Shown here in pieces: positions 42,167-50,975 of a stretch of DNA of 51,014 bases. Each line of letters begins with the position of its first letter. The first letter of the stretch is position 1. Origin of the DNA: an uncultured Flavobacterium sp. (GTDB taxonomy: Bacteria > Bacteroidota > Bacteroidia > Flavobacteriales > Flavobacteriaceae); assembly GCF_946481155.1 (NCBI RefSeq), contig NZ_CAMLMK010000008.1, positions 1 through 51,014 of the forward strand, given 5' to 3'. A program made the position numbers and the translations under genes. The notes below the pieces were generated by a model, which was not told the DNA's origin, ran no database searches, and saw only the letters and a list, made by a program, of their open reading frames with translations.

Positions 42167-43149
42167 TATGCTGCAGTTCTTTTAGCTAATTGTCTTTTGT
42201 AAAATCTCTTAAACATTGAAAATAAAACAAATAATCCTATAAATAAAACAGGCAACACCAACTTCATCTTGCCATTGGTTGATTTTGTATTTTCAACGTT
42301 TAAAGTATAACTGTTGTCCTTAACAATTCTGTCTGAAGTCACTAATTCCAGTCTTTTAACTCCTTGCTCATTGATTAGGGCCTCTTTAGTTTTGATGACA
42401 TCGTTCAATTGTGTATTTTCATTATAATACACCAGTTTATCACTTTTCTGATTGCTGCCTACTGCCTTGGTAAACTGATTCATCACCCCGTTGATCTGTG
42501 CGATGATGCTGTCGTTTTCCTTTATCTTGATGTTGATATTCCCTATATATTCCTTCTGGATTTTCGTATAAAATTCGCTATCGTTCAAAAACTTCAATAG
42601 CGGGGTAAGGGTCCTGTCTTCGGTAGTAAGGTCTTTGGTGGTGTAGGAAATCATATGGTACATATAATTCTTACTTGTTGCATTATCCTCAATGATTTTC
42701 TTCAGGTCACCATCTTCGGCCATCAACTTTATCATTTCAAAGTTCTGATCGCTGCTATTAATGAAACGGTACACGTCTACAATAGGTTCGATCTCAATTT
42801 TTGAAAACTTCGCAGGGGTTTTAATACCAATCTGCTTTAAAAACAAGGTGTCTCCTTCTTTGATTTTAGCATTAATCAATCCGATTTTAGAATACAAATA
42901 ATCCGTACTTCCGAAATTAGGCGTTACAATAACCTCATGACTGTACAATTTAGTGGTCTTATCCATATAAAAGCCCAGTCCGGCGCCTACTATAAATAGG
43001 ATGCCAATTACGATGATGTTCTTGCGGACAAATAAGATCCCGTCAAAAAGCCAATCAATAAACGACTGTACCTTGTTTCCGATTCTTTTTGATAACTGAT
43101 CTAAGTCGATTTCCTGGTCATTCGGGTTAATCTGAGGACTATTGCTCAT
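42166..43149 (-). CDS. Wzz-like polysaccharide chain length determinant protein
   Basis: A 327-residue inner-membrane protein with a membrane helix near residues 43-60 (NIIVIGILFIVGAGLGFYM) and a second near 300-315 (MKLVLPVLFIGLFVLFSMF). Between them is a long periplasmic, helix-rich region (about 75-290) with EVIVTPNFGSTDYLYSKIGL, which is the layout of Wzz proteins. It has no kinase motifs, so it is not a Wzc. It heads the minus-strand rfb operon 9 bases after the phosphorylase-like gene. Its role in setting glycan chain length is inferred from architecture and context. Confidence 0.75.
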   Translation of the reverse strand: MSNSPQINPNDQEIDLDQLSKRIGNKVQSFIDWLFDGILFVRKNIIVIGILFIVGAGLGFYMDKTTKLYSHEVIVTPNFGSTDYLYSKIGLINAKIKEGDTLFLKQIGIKTPAKFSKIEIEPIVDVYRFINSSDQNFEMIKLMAEDGDLKKIIEDNATSKNYMYHMISYTTKDLTTEDRTLTPLLKFLNDSEFYTKIQKEYIGNINIKIKENDSIIAQINGVMNQFTKAVGSNQKSDKLVYYNENTQLNDVIKTKEALINEQGVKRLELVTSDRIVKDNSYTLNVENTKSTNGKMKLVLPVLFIGLFVLFSMFKRFYKRQLAKRTAA

Positions 43150-43158
43150 AAAAATGAA

Positions 43159-44847
43159 TTATTTTACGTTAAAAATCTGTTCTAAAATTTTAATGGTAAT
43201 CAAATAAGTAGGCTTTACACCTGTTGTTCCTAATCCTCCCGAAGCCAATGTACTTCCCGTTTCCAATGGATTATCCGAAGCATAATACGCATAGCGCACT
43301 TTCACGTTCGGGTTGATGCTCTTACGGATTTTGGATGCCGATTGTACCGCTTTCTGGTAATATGCCCCTTCCATTTCCAGTCCGATCGCGCCCCAAGTCG
43401 ATTCAAAGAAGAACTTCAACAGGTCTTTATTCTGAAGCGATGTACCCAAAACCGTAACCATAGGTCCTGCAAAAACCGGGATATCGTTTCCTTCGAACAT
43501 TTCCGCGGTCAACTCATTCTCAAACGGGTAATTGTCGGCCGTTCCTTCATTGATGTGGGCCGTCGGGATCATGATGTCGCCTTTTCCGCCTTCCAGGATT
43601 CCTGCTTTCCCCATAATGGAAACCGATTCCACATTAAGGAAAACTTTTCCGTCGCCGGTTTTGTAAGGTTTCAGAAGCTCGTCAATCGTTTCGAACGCCT
43701 GCTCGCCGAAAGCATAATCCATTACGATAAGAACAGGCTTATCATTTGAAAGGTTTGCTTTAGGGAAGGCTGATTTTTTGATGTCGATTTTAGCCGTATC
43801 AAAAATCTGCACATCGATATTGGTTCCGGAAGTATCCGGTATTGAAATCATTCCGTGCTGAAGGGCAAAATCTTCGACTTTTTTGCGGAGAGGATCATTG
43901 CCCGATTTGCTCAGATCTTCATAAATCTGGAAATCGTCGCCTTCTTTATATTTTTTACCCAAAACCGGCTCGGCAAAAACCGAGTTCATTACACTGTGCA
44001 TGTTGGCACTGATGACGTGGATCGGTCTTGTCAGCAAATTGTTTTTCTCTAAAACTTCTTTAATATTGTTCGCCCAGATTTCGCCATAGATATGATGACC
44101 AAGGCGTTCTCTTAAGATCGGGCTGAAAGTAATGGTTCGCTTGTTATTGTAGATCACTTCTTCGATCGCCAGTTTTCCCAGCCAGTAAATTACATGAAGG
44201 AAACGATCCGGTTTTTCTTTTGTTCCGAAACCTTCATAGATGTCGATAACTTCGGCAAACGTTCTTCCCAAAATACTTGAAGCATGCGAAATCGCCTGTT
44301 CTTTTTCAAGTAAAGAAAGCTTCTTGTTTTGCAATACTACCTGCTCTAGTTTCTCCCAGTCACGAGTCAGTTTTCCTTCTTCATCGATTAAAACACGGTC
44401 CTTGATTTTGTGCGATTCGATGAAGATGAACGTCAAGTGTGTCAGGATATCGTAAATGTCCGAACGTCCTCGTGTGATTTCCACGTTCATCTGCTCGTCG
44501 TCGATACGGTAGCAATTTCTTCTTCTTTTCGGAGGAACGATAGCTTTGAATTGTGATTTCGAATAGCCTTCATCGGAAGTTAAATTGATGTAACGGCATT
44601 CTTCGATTCCTACCGGAAGACGCTCTATTACATACATCAGTCCGTTTAATTCAACCTTCTCATCGGCGATGGTGCCATAGATTTCAGGTCGCAATGATAA
44701 TAATGCCTCACGCAATGTTTCTCCCGAAACACCCATTGGTTTGTAGAAACCTCTGTTGAACAAATGACGCATGGTAATGTACAGTCGCTCGATAGCTGCC
44801 GAGGACTCTTGCGCCCGTGAGCGCGAAATGTTTTTTAATTCTTTCAT
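43159..44847 (-). CDS. conserved Bacteroidetes protein with nucleoside-phosphorylase-like C-terminus (DUF6909-like)
   Basis: A 562-residue cytosolic protein. Residues about 1-310 are a mostly helical region with no family I recognise by motif (FNRGFYKPMGVSGETLREAL, YWLGKLAIEEVIYNNKRTI). The C-terminal region (about 360-562) shows SVSIMGKAGIL and KGDIMIPTAHIN near 410-425, IGLEMEGAYYQKA near 490 and ASDNPLE near 525. This Gly, then Met-Glu-Gly, then Ser-Asp order is that of purine nucleoside phosphorylase/nucleosidase enzymes. I recall the whole protein as DUF6909, not characterised. It has its own -7 element and lies 9 bases upstream of the wzz-like gene, so may be co-transcribed. Enzymatic activity is not shown. 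Confidence 0.72.
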   Translation of the reverse strand: MKELKNISRSRAQESSAAIERLYITMRHLFNRGFYKPMGVSGETLREALLSLRPEIYGTIADEKVELNGLMYVIERLPVGIEECRYINLTSDEGYSKSQFKAIVPPKRRRNCYRIDDEQMNVEITRGRSDIYDILTHLTFIFIESHKIKDRVLIDEEGKLTRDWEKLEQVVLQNKKLSLLEKEQAISHASSILGRTFAEVIDIYEGFGTKEKPDRFLHVIYWLGKLAIEEVIYNNKRTITFSPILRERLGHHIYGEIWANNIKEVLEKNNLLTRPIHVISANMHSVMNSVFAEPVLGKKYKEGDDFQIYEDLSKSGNDPLRKKVEDFALQHGMISIPDTSGTNIDVQIFDTAKIDIKKSAFPKANLSNDKPVLIVMDYAFGEQAFETIDELLKPYKTGDGKVFLNVESVSIMGKAGILEGGKGDIMIPTAHINEGTADNYPFENELTAEMFEGNDIPVFAGPMVTVLGTSLQNKDLLKFFFESTWGAIGLEMEGAYYQKAVQSASKIRKSINPNVKVRYAYYASDNPLETGSTLASGGLGTTGVKPTYLITIKILEQIFNVK

Positions 44848-44870
44848 TAAATATTTTATTTTCTAACCCG

Positions 44871-44878
44871 CAAATATA
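44871..44878 (-). promoter_or_regulatory. candidate -7 element for the phosphorylase-like gene and rfb operon
   Basis: The minus strand reads TATATTTG, exact to TAnnTTTG, about 18 bases before the start of transcription to ATG. No -33 TTG found at the expected distance. Confidence 0.42.
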
Positions 44879-44891
44879 GGTTTTTTATCTT

Positions 44892-45764
44892 TTAGTTGGT
44901 GAGTATTAGATTTATTGCAGGTTCAAATACCCTTGCTTTTTCTGACCCATCACTCGTTTTACTGCTTATCCTGTTCCATTTTCCACCAGAAAATGTGTAT
45001 GAAAAATCGCGCTCCACTACATTGTACAGCACAAACGGGAAATACGTCTTCTGTACTGTTGTTTTTTGGGTATTTGCGTCGGTGGTTGTAATTTCCTTTT
45101 TGTTGCTCTCGATCATCAGTTTTTCGAAGGCGACAAAAATTCCGGTTTTGGGCATGACCAGGTTAAACTCCGACACATTAATTTTATGCTTCAGCACGCC
45201 TTTTTTTACGGTCACTATAAAATCTTTTCCCAACAGCTCTTCTCCCGGAAACCCATTGTCATCTACGGCATAAATATGGATTTTCAGGGTCGCGTTTTCG
45301 ATATTGCTGTCGGTGAAAATGGTGACCTGCTTTATGAATTTGGCCTTTTTGTAGGATGAGGAATAAGGGAAAAATTTAGCATCCATTTTTGGACCGTTAT
45401 CGAATGCCTGAAGTAATGCACTTTCGGTTTTACCGATTTCAATTTCTTTGGTTTGCTTCTTATTCCAAACGATGACTTCCTTTAGATCGTAAGCTATAGG
45501 TTTTAATCGCACGACTTCAGCTTCCGAAGCCTTTATAATTTTCTTTTCAAATCCTAAAGAAGAAAATAGGAGGTTTTTGTCTTTCTCTGTGTTGATACTG
45601 AAGGTGCCGTCCGCTTCCGAAGTAGTGCCGATGTTTTCATTTTCTACCCAGATGCTGACATACGGAATGGGTTTTTTGTTTTCATCGGTAACAATTCCCT
45701 TTATTTGGGAAAAAGCGGAAAAACTTATCAAAAACAGCAAAAGCAAAACTCTTTTTTCTATCAT
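44892..45764 (-). CDS. exported protein with carboxypeptidase-regulatory-like domain
   Basis: A 290-residue protein with a signal peptide (LLLLFLISFSAFS, cleavage near residue 20). Next is an IKGIVTDENKKPIPYVSIWV segment, the start of the beta-sandwich found on TonB-dependent receptors and other Bacteroidetes envelope proteins. The remainder is a beta-rich domain with YAVDDNGFPGEELLGKDFIV and a C-terminal FPFVLYNVVERDFSYTFSGG. No TonB plug or barrel is present, so it is a stand-alone periplasmic or surface protein. It begins 7 bases after the GH3 gene and is likely in the same operon. Confidence 0.75.
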   Translation of the reverse strand: MIEKRVLLLLFLISFSAFSQIKGIVTDENKKPIPYVSIWVENENIGTTSEADGTFSINTEKDKNLLFSSLGFEKKIIKASEAEVVRLKPIAYDLKEVIVWNKKQTKEIEIGKTESALLQAFDNGPKMDAKFFPYSSSYKKAKFIKQVTIFTDSNIENATLKIHIYAVDDNGFPGEELLGKDFIVTVKKGVLKHKINVSEFNLVMPKTGIFVAFEKLMIESNKKEITTTDANTQKTTVQKTYFPFVLYNVVERDFSYTFSGGKWNRISSKTSDGSEKARVFEPAINLILTN

Positions 45765-45771
45765 CTCTTCG

Positions 45772-47259
45772 CTATGCTCTTCTTAATAAATCTGCTATTT
45801 TCCTGTCGTTGGAAAGTCGGGGCAGCTTGTTCTGTCCGCCCAGTTTTCCTATAGATTTCATATAGTCCTGAAAGCCGTTTGTTGGTATTTTTGTGATGAC
45901 GACAGTTTGCAACACATGACCCACAATCAAATCGTCGTAATATACATTTTGCTTTCTCATGGCTGCATCTATCTTTAAAGCAAAATTCTCCAGGTTATCC
46001 GGTTCGTTTTCAAATTCGATGAACCATTCGTGATAAGGCAATCCGTCAGCAGGATTAATTTGGGGCGCTACGGTGAATTCGTTGACGCGTATGTCAGTTC
46101 CTTCCATGGCTTCTTTTAAAGCCGCTTCCACTTCCTTGCCGATTACGTGCTCGCCAAAAGCAGAAATATAATGCTTGATGCGTCCCGAAACAATGATCCG
46201 GTAGGGCTTCAAACTCGTAAACTGGATGGTATCGCCGATATTATAGGCCCAAAGTCCCGCATTGGTAGAAATAATTAAAACATAATTCACGCCCAGTTCC
46301 ACTTCGCCGATGGTGTGGCGTTTCGGGTTTTCGGTGAAGAATTCTTCAGCTTTGATAAATTCGTAGAAAATACCGGAATTCAGTAGCAGTAACATGCCTT
46401 TTTCCTTTTGGGAATCCTGATAAGCAAAAAAACCTTCGGAAGCCGGAAACAATTCGATGGAATCTACTTTCCTTCCGATAAGGTTTTCAAATTTCGCACG
46501 ATACGGCTCGTAATTCACGCCTCCATAAATAAACAGATTGAAGTTCCTGAAAATTTCGCCAACGGGTTTGTTGCCTTTCGCTTTCAGTTTCTCGAAATAC
46601 ATCTGCACCCAGGACGGGATTCCTGAAATGATGGCCATGTTCTCATGAAACGTTTCCTCGACAATCGCATCGACCTTGGTTTCCCAATCGTCTATGCAAT
46701 TGGTTTCCCAGCTCGGCATTCGGTTCTTCTGTAAATATTTCGGAACATAATGTGCCACGATTCCCGACAGTCGGCCAAGCTTGATACCGTTTTTCTCTTC
46801 CAGGATCGGGCTTCCCTGAAGGAAGATCATTTTTCCGTTGACAAAATCAGCTTTCCCGGTTTCGTGAATGTAGCTTAAGATCGCATTTCGCGCCGCTTCG
46901 ATATGATAGGGCATCGACTCTTTAGTAAGTGGAATGTACTTCGCTCCCGAAGTCGTGCCTGAGGTTTTTGCAAAATAAATGGGTTTCCCTTTCCAGAGGA
47001 TATCTTCCTCCCCTTTCACCACGCGGTCAATGTACGGGCGTAGGGCTTCATAATCGCGGACCGGCACTTTTTGGCCAAATTCAGCAAAGGATGTAATTTG
47101 TGAAAAATGATGGTCCTTCCCAAATTGCGTGTTTTTTGCTTCGTCAATCAATTGCTCAAAAACCTTTTGCTGTGTGGCAATGGGGTTAGCTGCCCATTTC
47201 TGTGTTTTGGCATGGATTAAAGCGGCAAATTGTTTGGCAAAAAAAGCTTTTAAAGACAT
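45772..47259 (-). CDS. GH3 auxin-responsive promoter family protein (acyl-adenylating enzyme)
   Basis: A 495-residue soluble enzyme. FAKTSGTTSGAKYIPLT (about 97-112) is the ATP/phosphate motif of adenylate-forming GH3 enzymes. AGLWAYNIGDTIQFTSLKPY and RIKHYISAFGEHVIGKE match the adenine-binding and hinge regions. Plant GH3 proteins join acyl acids to amino acids, and bacterial members are conserved in Bacteroidetes without a known substrate. It follows an SdpI-like gene by 6 bases, and its product may act on envelope lipids, which is speculation. Length is usual. Confidence 0.86.
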   Translation of the reverse strand: MSLKAFFAKQFAALIHAKTQKWAANPIATQQKVFEQLIDEAKNTQFGKDHHFSQITSFAEFGQKVPVRDYEALRPYIDRVVKGEEDILWKGKPIYFAKTSGTTSGAKYIPLTKESMPYHIEAARNAILSYIHETGKADFVNGKMIFLQGSPILEEKNGIKLGRLSGIVAHYVPKYLQKNRMPSWETNCIDDWETKVDAIVEETFHENMAIISGIPSWVQMYFEKLKAKGNKPVGEIFRNFNLFIYGGVNYEPYRAKFENLIGRKVDSIELFPASEGFFAYQDSQKEKGMLLLLNSGIFYEFIKAEEFFTENPKRHTIGEVELGVNYVLIISTNAGLWAYNIGDTIQFTSLKPYRIIVSGRIKHYISAFGEHVIGKEVEAALKEAMEGTDIRVNEFTVAPQINPADGLPYHEWFIEFENEPDNLENFALKIDAAMRKQNVYYDDLIVGHVLQTVVITKIPTNGFQDYMKSIGKLGGQNKLPRLSNDRKIADLLRRA

Positions 47260-47265
47260 TCAGGA

Positions 47266-47616
47266 TTAAGTATTTGGGAAGTTGCTTTTCAGCGCTTTTT
47301 CAGTGGTGTAAAGAATAAGGAAAATGGCTGCTAATGTCAGAACAATTCCCACCATGATTTCGGTTTGATTGTCAATTTTAAGGACAAGGCCCAAAAAGGA
47401 CGAGCCCATCAAAAAGATGCTGCATTGCATGATTTTTATGGCAGCATAGCGTTGGGCAAAAACCCAGTGCTCCTTAGATTTCATCGAGCGGGGCGTGCGG
47501 TAGCCGTACAAAAAGTTAACGTTTTTCGGCGGAAAAATATAAATCACCATCCCGGCAAGAATAAAAAGGATGCCGGACAATAACGGCAATTCCAGTAAAT
47601 TAGCGGTCCATTCCAT
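47266..47616 (-). CDS. SdpI family membrane protein
   Basis: A 116-residue protein with three membrane helices: LSGILFILAGMVIYIF, then CSIFLMGSSFLGLVL and IMVGIVLTLAAIFLILY. The conserved loop NFLYGYRTPRSMKSKEHWVF, between helices one and two, is the signature of the SdpI/YhfL family, whose Bacillus member gives immunity to a toxin. The local role is unknown. It shares the stop/start TAATG with the upstream gene, indicating coupling, and lies 6 bases before GH3. Confidence 0.85.
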   Translation of the reverse strand: MEWTANLLELPLLSGILFILAGMVIYIFPPKNVNFLYGYRTPRSMKSKEHWVFAQRYAAIKIMQCSIFLMGSSFLGLVLKIDNQTEIMVGIVLTLAAIFLILYTTEKALKSNFPNT

Positions 47617-48089
47617 TATTTCTTCTTTTTATTTGATTCGACTTCTTTTCGCAGTTCCAATTCGTTTTCTGATGGATTCATTTCCACCGATTCAGGATCG
47701 ATTTGTTCGGCAACAATGATGGAATCTACATTTAGTTTGGCATATTCAAGATCGCCATTCATCACTTTTTTGATGGATTCCACATATTGGTTATTTAACT
47801 TCATCGCCTTTTCCAGCGAATCGGATTTTATCGTAAGTTCCACTGCCTGCTGCTTTAGATCCGTTGAAGCATAGCCTGGGATATATTCCCGTAGCGGCGT
47901 GAAGGCAATAATGTAGGTCGTTACGAAAATAATCAGCAACGCCCCTACTGTCGCCACGACAAAGACATTCATCAATGTCAGTTTAAGCGAGAAAATTTCC
48001 TCGAACGTGTCCTCGTTCAGTATTACCAATCGGTTTTTACTGAAAAGTTTCTTCTTGATTAATTGTCGTTTCAGTCTTTTTGCAGACAT
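47616..48089 (-). CDS. short single-pass membrane protein resembling the N-terminus of M23 peptidases
   Basis: A 157-residue protein. The N-terminal 40 residues are Lys/Arg-rich (SAKRLKRQLIKKKLFSKNR), followed by a membrane helix (about 39-62, LMNVFVVATVGALLIIFVTT) and a periplasmic coiled coil (TDLKQQAVELTIKSDSLEKA). This matches the N-terminal half of flavobacterial M23 metallopeptidases as I recall them, but it stops at ELRKEVESNKKKK without a peptidase domain. The ATG chosen is preferred to an in-frame GTG six codons upstream, because a -7 element overlaps that GTG. The operon continues with SdpI and GH3. Confidence 0.68.
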   Translation of the reverse strand: MSAKRLKRQLIKKKLFSKNRLVILNEDTFEEIFSLKLTLMNVFVVATVGALLIIFVTTYIIAFTPLREYIPGYASTDLKQQAVELTIKSDSLEKAMKLNNQYVESIKKVMNGDLEYAKLNVDSIIVAEQIDPESVEMNPSENELELRKEVESNKKKK

Positions 48090-48106
48090 GGCATGGGTTT
48101 GTTTCA

Positions 48107-48114
48107 CAAATATA
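48107..48114 (-). promoter_or_regulatory. candidate -7 element for the M23-like/SdpI/GH3 operon
   Basis: The minus strand reads TATATTTG, exact to TAnnTTTG. It would start transcription about 11 bases before the ATG at 48089, which fits that start and excludes the upstream GTG. Confidence 0.42.
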
Positions 48115-48218
48115 AAAATATCCGTCCGGATTGCGTCAGGTTTCTGTAAACCTTTTCGTCTTTTGGTTAAAGAAAACCTAAATTTTGGCTACTTTCTTTA
48201 AAAACAAAGGTATACTTG

Positions 48219-48248
48219 TTTGAAAAATAGATTTAATGGCTAACTTTG
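48219..48248 (+). promoter_or_regulatory. candidate promoter for tatA
   Basis: TTTG (48219-48222), an 18-base spacer, then TAACTTTG (48241-48248), both exact to the Bacteroidetes consensus. The leader is about 42 bases. Confidence 0.6.
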
Positions 48249-48296
48249 CCTGACATTTTGAACCAAATTATCAAAAAATATAATTATTAAAGAGTC

Positions 48297-48491
48297 ATGG
48301 GAAAATTAGGTGCAACCGAAATAATTTTAATTGTAGTCGTAATTGTTTTGCTTTTTGGAGGTAAAAAAATTCCGGAATTGATGAAAGGTTTAGGAACCGG
48401 AATCAAAGAATTTAAAAATGCTTCTAAAGGTGAGGACAAAGCGCCTGCTGCCAAAAAAGAAGAAGAAAAAGAAGAAGAAAACAAACAATAG
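48297..48491 (+). CDS. tatA: twin-arginine translocase subunit TatA/TatE
   Basis: A 64-residue protein of the Tat system that exports folded proteins. [20 protein letters not shown] is the short N-terminal membrane helix, then [20 protein letters not shown], the hinge and amphipathic helix with the conserved Phe-Gly. The tail is very acidic and Lys-rich. Length is typical. It is a single gene with a good promoter and a terminator. TatC is not in the window. Confidence 0.93.
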   Translation: MGKLGATEIILIVVVIVLLFGGKKIPELMKGLGTGIKEFKNASKGEDKAPAAKKEEEKEEENKQ

Positions 48492-48511
48492 TTTTTTTTA
48501 CATACAATATT

Positions 48512-48546
48512 AAAAATCCCAAACTCGAACAGAATTTGGGATTTTT
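48512..48546. terminator. bidirectional rho-independent terminator
   Basis: AAAAATCCCAAA pairs with TTTGGGATTTTT across an 11-base loop. It separates tatA (+) from the converging tex (-). Confidence 0.85.
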
Positions 48547-48573
48547 TTATACACCTCACCCGCAAGCGCGGAA

Positions 48574-50727
48574 TTATAATATCATGCTCAGCTGGATGCG
48601 TTTTCGGTCTTCATCCACTTCGGTGACTTTTACCTGAACGTGCTGATGCAGTTTTACCACTTCATTCACATCGGAAACGAAACCTTCTTTTAGCTGGGAA
48701 ATGTGTACCAGTCCGCTTTCCTTTATGCCCACATCAACAAAACACCCGAAATTGGTAATGTTGTTCACAATGCCTGGTAATACCATTCCGGTTCTCAGGT
48801 CTTTTATCGTTTTTACATTCGGATCAAACTCAAATACTTTTGCGACTTTTCGCGGATCCAGTCCCGGTTTTTCCAGTTCTTTCAGGATATCTTTTAAGCC
48901 TAAAATTCCAATATCGTTCGTGATATAATTTTCCACTTTAACCGAAGCGATTTTCTCTTTATTGGCGATAAGATCATTTGTTTTTATGCCTAAATCTTTC
49001 GCCATTTTTTCCACAATCTCATAAGCTTCCGGATGTACGGCCGAATTATCCAGTGGATTTTTCCCTTCCTTAATGCGGATAAATGCTGCCGCCTGCTGAA
49101 AGGCTTTCTCACCTAAACGCGGTACTTTTTTTAGCTGTTTACGATCTTCAAACGGCCCGTTTTCGCTTCGGAAAGCCACAATGTTTTCGGCCATCTTCTC
49201 TCCTATTCCCGACACATAGCTCAACAGCGATTTGCTTGCGGTATTGATGTTGATGCCTACGGAGTTCACGCATCGGATAACGGTATTATCAAGTTCTTCT
49301 TTTAATTTTGTCTGATCCACATCATGCTGGTATTGGCCTACGCCGATCGACTTCGGATCAATTTTCACCAATTCCGCTAATGGGTCGGACAAACGTCTTC
49401 CGATAGAAACCGCGCCACGGACGGTCACATCATAATTGGAAAATTCCTCTCTGGCTATTTTGGAAGCGGAATAAACAGAGGCTCCAGCTTCGGAAACCAC
49501 AAATACCTGAACCGGTTTGTCGAATGCGATTTTCTTGATAAAGAATTCGGTTTCGCGGGATGCCGTTCCGTTTCCGATAGAAATCGCTTCTATATTATAG
49601 GCATTCACCATCGAACGGATTTTTTTCATCGCCATCCCACTCTCATTTTGGGGCGCGTGCGGAAAAATAGTTTCGTTGTACAGTAAATCGCCTTTCTCGT
49701 CTAAGCAAACTACCTTACATCCGGTTCGGAATCCGGGATCAATTGCTAAGATCCGTTTTTCGCCCAATGGCGACGCTAAAAGCAATTGACTCAAATTCGC
49801 CGCAAAAACCTGAATGGAATTCGCATCGGCTTTGGCTTTGGCTTCCTGCAGGGTTTCGTTTGAAATGGCAGGCTCAAGTAATCTTTTATAGCTGTCTTTT
49901 ATCGCCAGTTTCAGATGATCGGCTGTTTGCTGCGCCAGTTCGTCGTTCCTCCTCGAGTCTTTTTTATTTTTGATGATATTTTCTTCAATAAAACCAAGCG
50001 CTTCTTCTTTCTCCACTTCCACGGAAAGCTTTATGAAACCTTCATTCTCGGCGCGGAGCATGGCTAATAATCGATGTGCCGGCGCTTTGGTAAGCGGTTC
50101 GCTCCAGTCGAAATACTGCTCGAATTTCTTGGCGCCTTCGTCCTCTTTTTTGGCTTTTACCACTTTTGTCGAAACAGTCGCTTTTCGTTGGAACAAACGG
50201 CGCAGGTTTTTCCTTATGAAGATGTTCTCGTTGATCCATTCGGCGATGATGTCGCGCGCGCCCTGCAAGGCTTCATCTTCGTTAGTCACCTTATCGTTCA
50301 GGTATTTTGAAGCAATATAATCTACCTCATCGCTGTTTTGTGCCATGATGATTTTTGCCAAAGGTTCCAATCCATTTTCGCGGGCAGTATCGGCTTTGGT
50401 TTTCTTTTTCTTTTTATAGGGCAGGTAGAAATCTTCCAGTTCCTGGAGGTCGAAGCTGTTTTCAATTTTCTGCTTTAATTCGGGCGAAAGGGCATTTTGT
50501 TCTTCAATCGACTTTAAAATGCTCTCTTTTCGTTTTACGATTTCAGAAAACTGTTTGTTGTATTTGGCAATATTCTCGATTTGCACCTCATCAAGGTTTC
50601 CGGTTTTGTCTTTCCGGTAACGGGCGATAAACGGAATGGTACAGTCTTCAGCTAAGAGCTGAAGCGTAGCGTCTATATTTTTGGAAGCTGTCGGAACAAA
50701 CTTCAGGATGTATTCGATTGTTGTCAT
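48574..50727 (-). CDS. tex: Tex family RNA-binding transcription accessory protein
   Basis: A 717-residue cytosolic protein. The N-terminal helical region has DCTIPFIARYRKDKTGNLDE and DLQELEDFYLPYKKKKKTKA. A YqgF-like RNase H fold domain starts near 325 (ILAIDPGFRTGCKVVCLDEK). Helix-hairpin-helix motifs are at about 500-560 (LLSYVSGIGEKMAENIVAF and KVPRLGEKAFQQAA). An S1 RNA-binding domain ends the protein (about 646-717, GMVLPGIVNNITNFGCFVDV). All Tex domains are in the expected order and the length is close to family normal. It is monocistronic as far as can be seen. Confidence 0.95.
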   Translation of the reverse strand: MTTIEYILKFVPTASKNIDATLQLLAEDCTIPFIARYRKDKTGNLDEVQIENIAKYNKQFSEIVKRKESILKSIEEQNALSPELKQKIENSFDLQELEDFYLPYKKKKKTKADTARENGLEPLAKIIMAQNSDEVDYIASKYLNDKVTNEDEALQGARDIIAEWINENIFIRKNLRRLFQRKATVSTKVVKAKKEDEGAKKFEQYFDWSEPLTKAPAHRLLAMLRAENEGFIKLSVEVEKEEALGFIEENIIKNKKDSRRNDELAQQTADHLKLAIKDSYKRLLEPAISNETLQEAKAKADANSIQVFAANLSQLLLASPLGEKRILAIDPGFRTGCKVVCLDEKGDLLYNETIFPHAPQNESGMAMKKIRSMVNAYNIEAISIGNGTASRETEFFIKKIAFDKPVQVFVVSEAGASVYSASKIAREEFSNYDVTVRGAVSIGRRLSDPLAELVKIDPKSIGVGQYQHDVDQTKLKEELDNTVIRCVNSVGININTASKSLLSYVSGIGEKMAENIVAFRSENGPFEDRKQLKKVPRLGEKAFQQAAAFIRIKEGKNPLDNSAVHPEAYEIVEKMAKDLGIKTNDLIANKEKIASVKVENYITNDIGILGLKDILKELEKPGLDPRKVAKVFEFDPNVKTIKDLRTGMVLPGIVNNITNFGCFVDVGIKESGLVHISQLKEGFVSDVNEVVKLHQHVQVKVTEVDEDRKRIQLSMIL

Positions 50728-50975
50728 TGGAATTCGGAATGGAATAAGACTGCTAAAATAACATCTTTGGACTTAAATTAACAGCAAATTCGGCCTTCTT
50801 TTTATCGGATGAAAATTGGAAATCCTTGTTTCCTTGCAAAAAATATAATTGTTCAATTCATTTCTTTTCTGGTGTATATTCCTTAACTTTATAAGTCCCT
50901 GACATTTAATTAATTAAACTTGACTAATGACCGCTAATGGCTATAAGATTAAGTATTAATAAAAATTGTCAAAAA

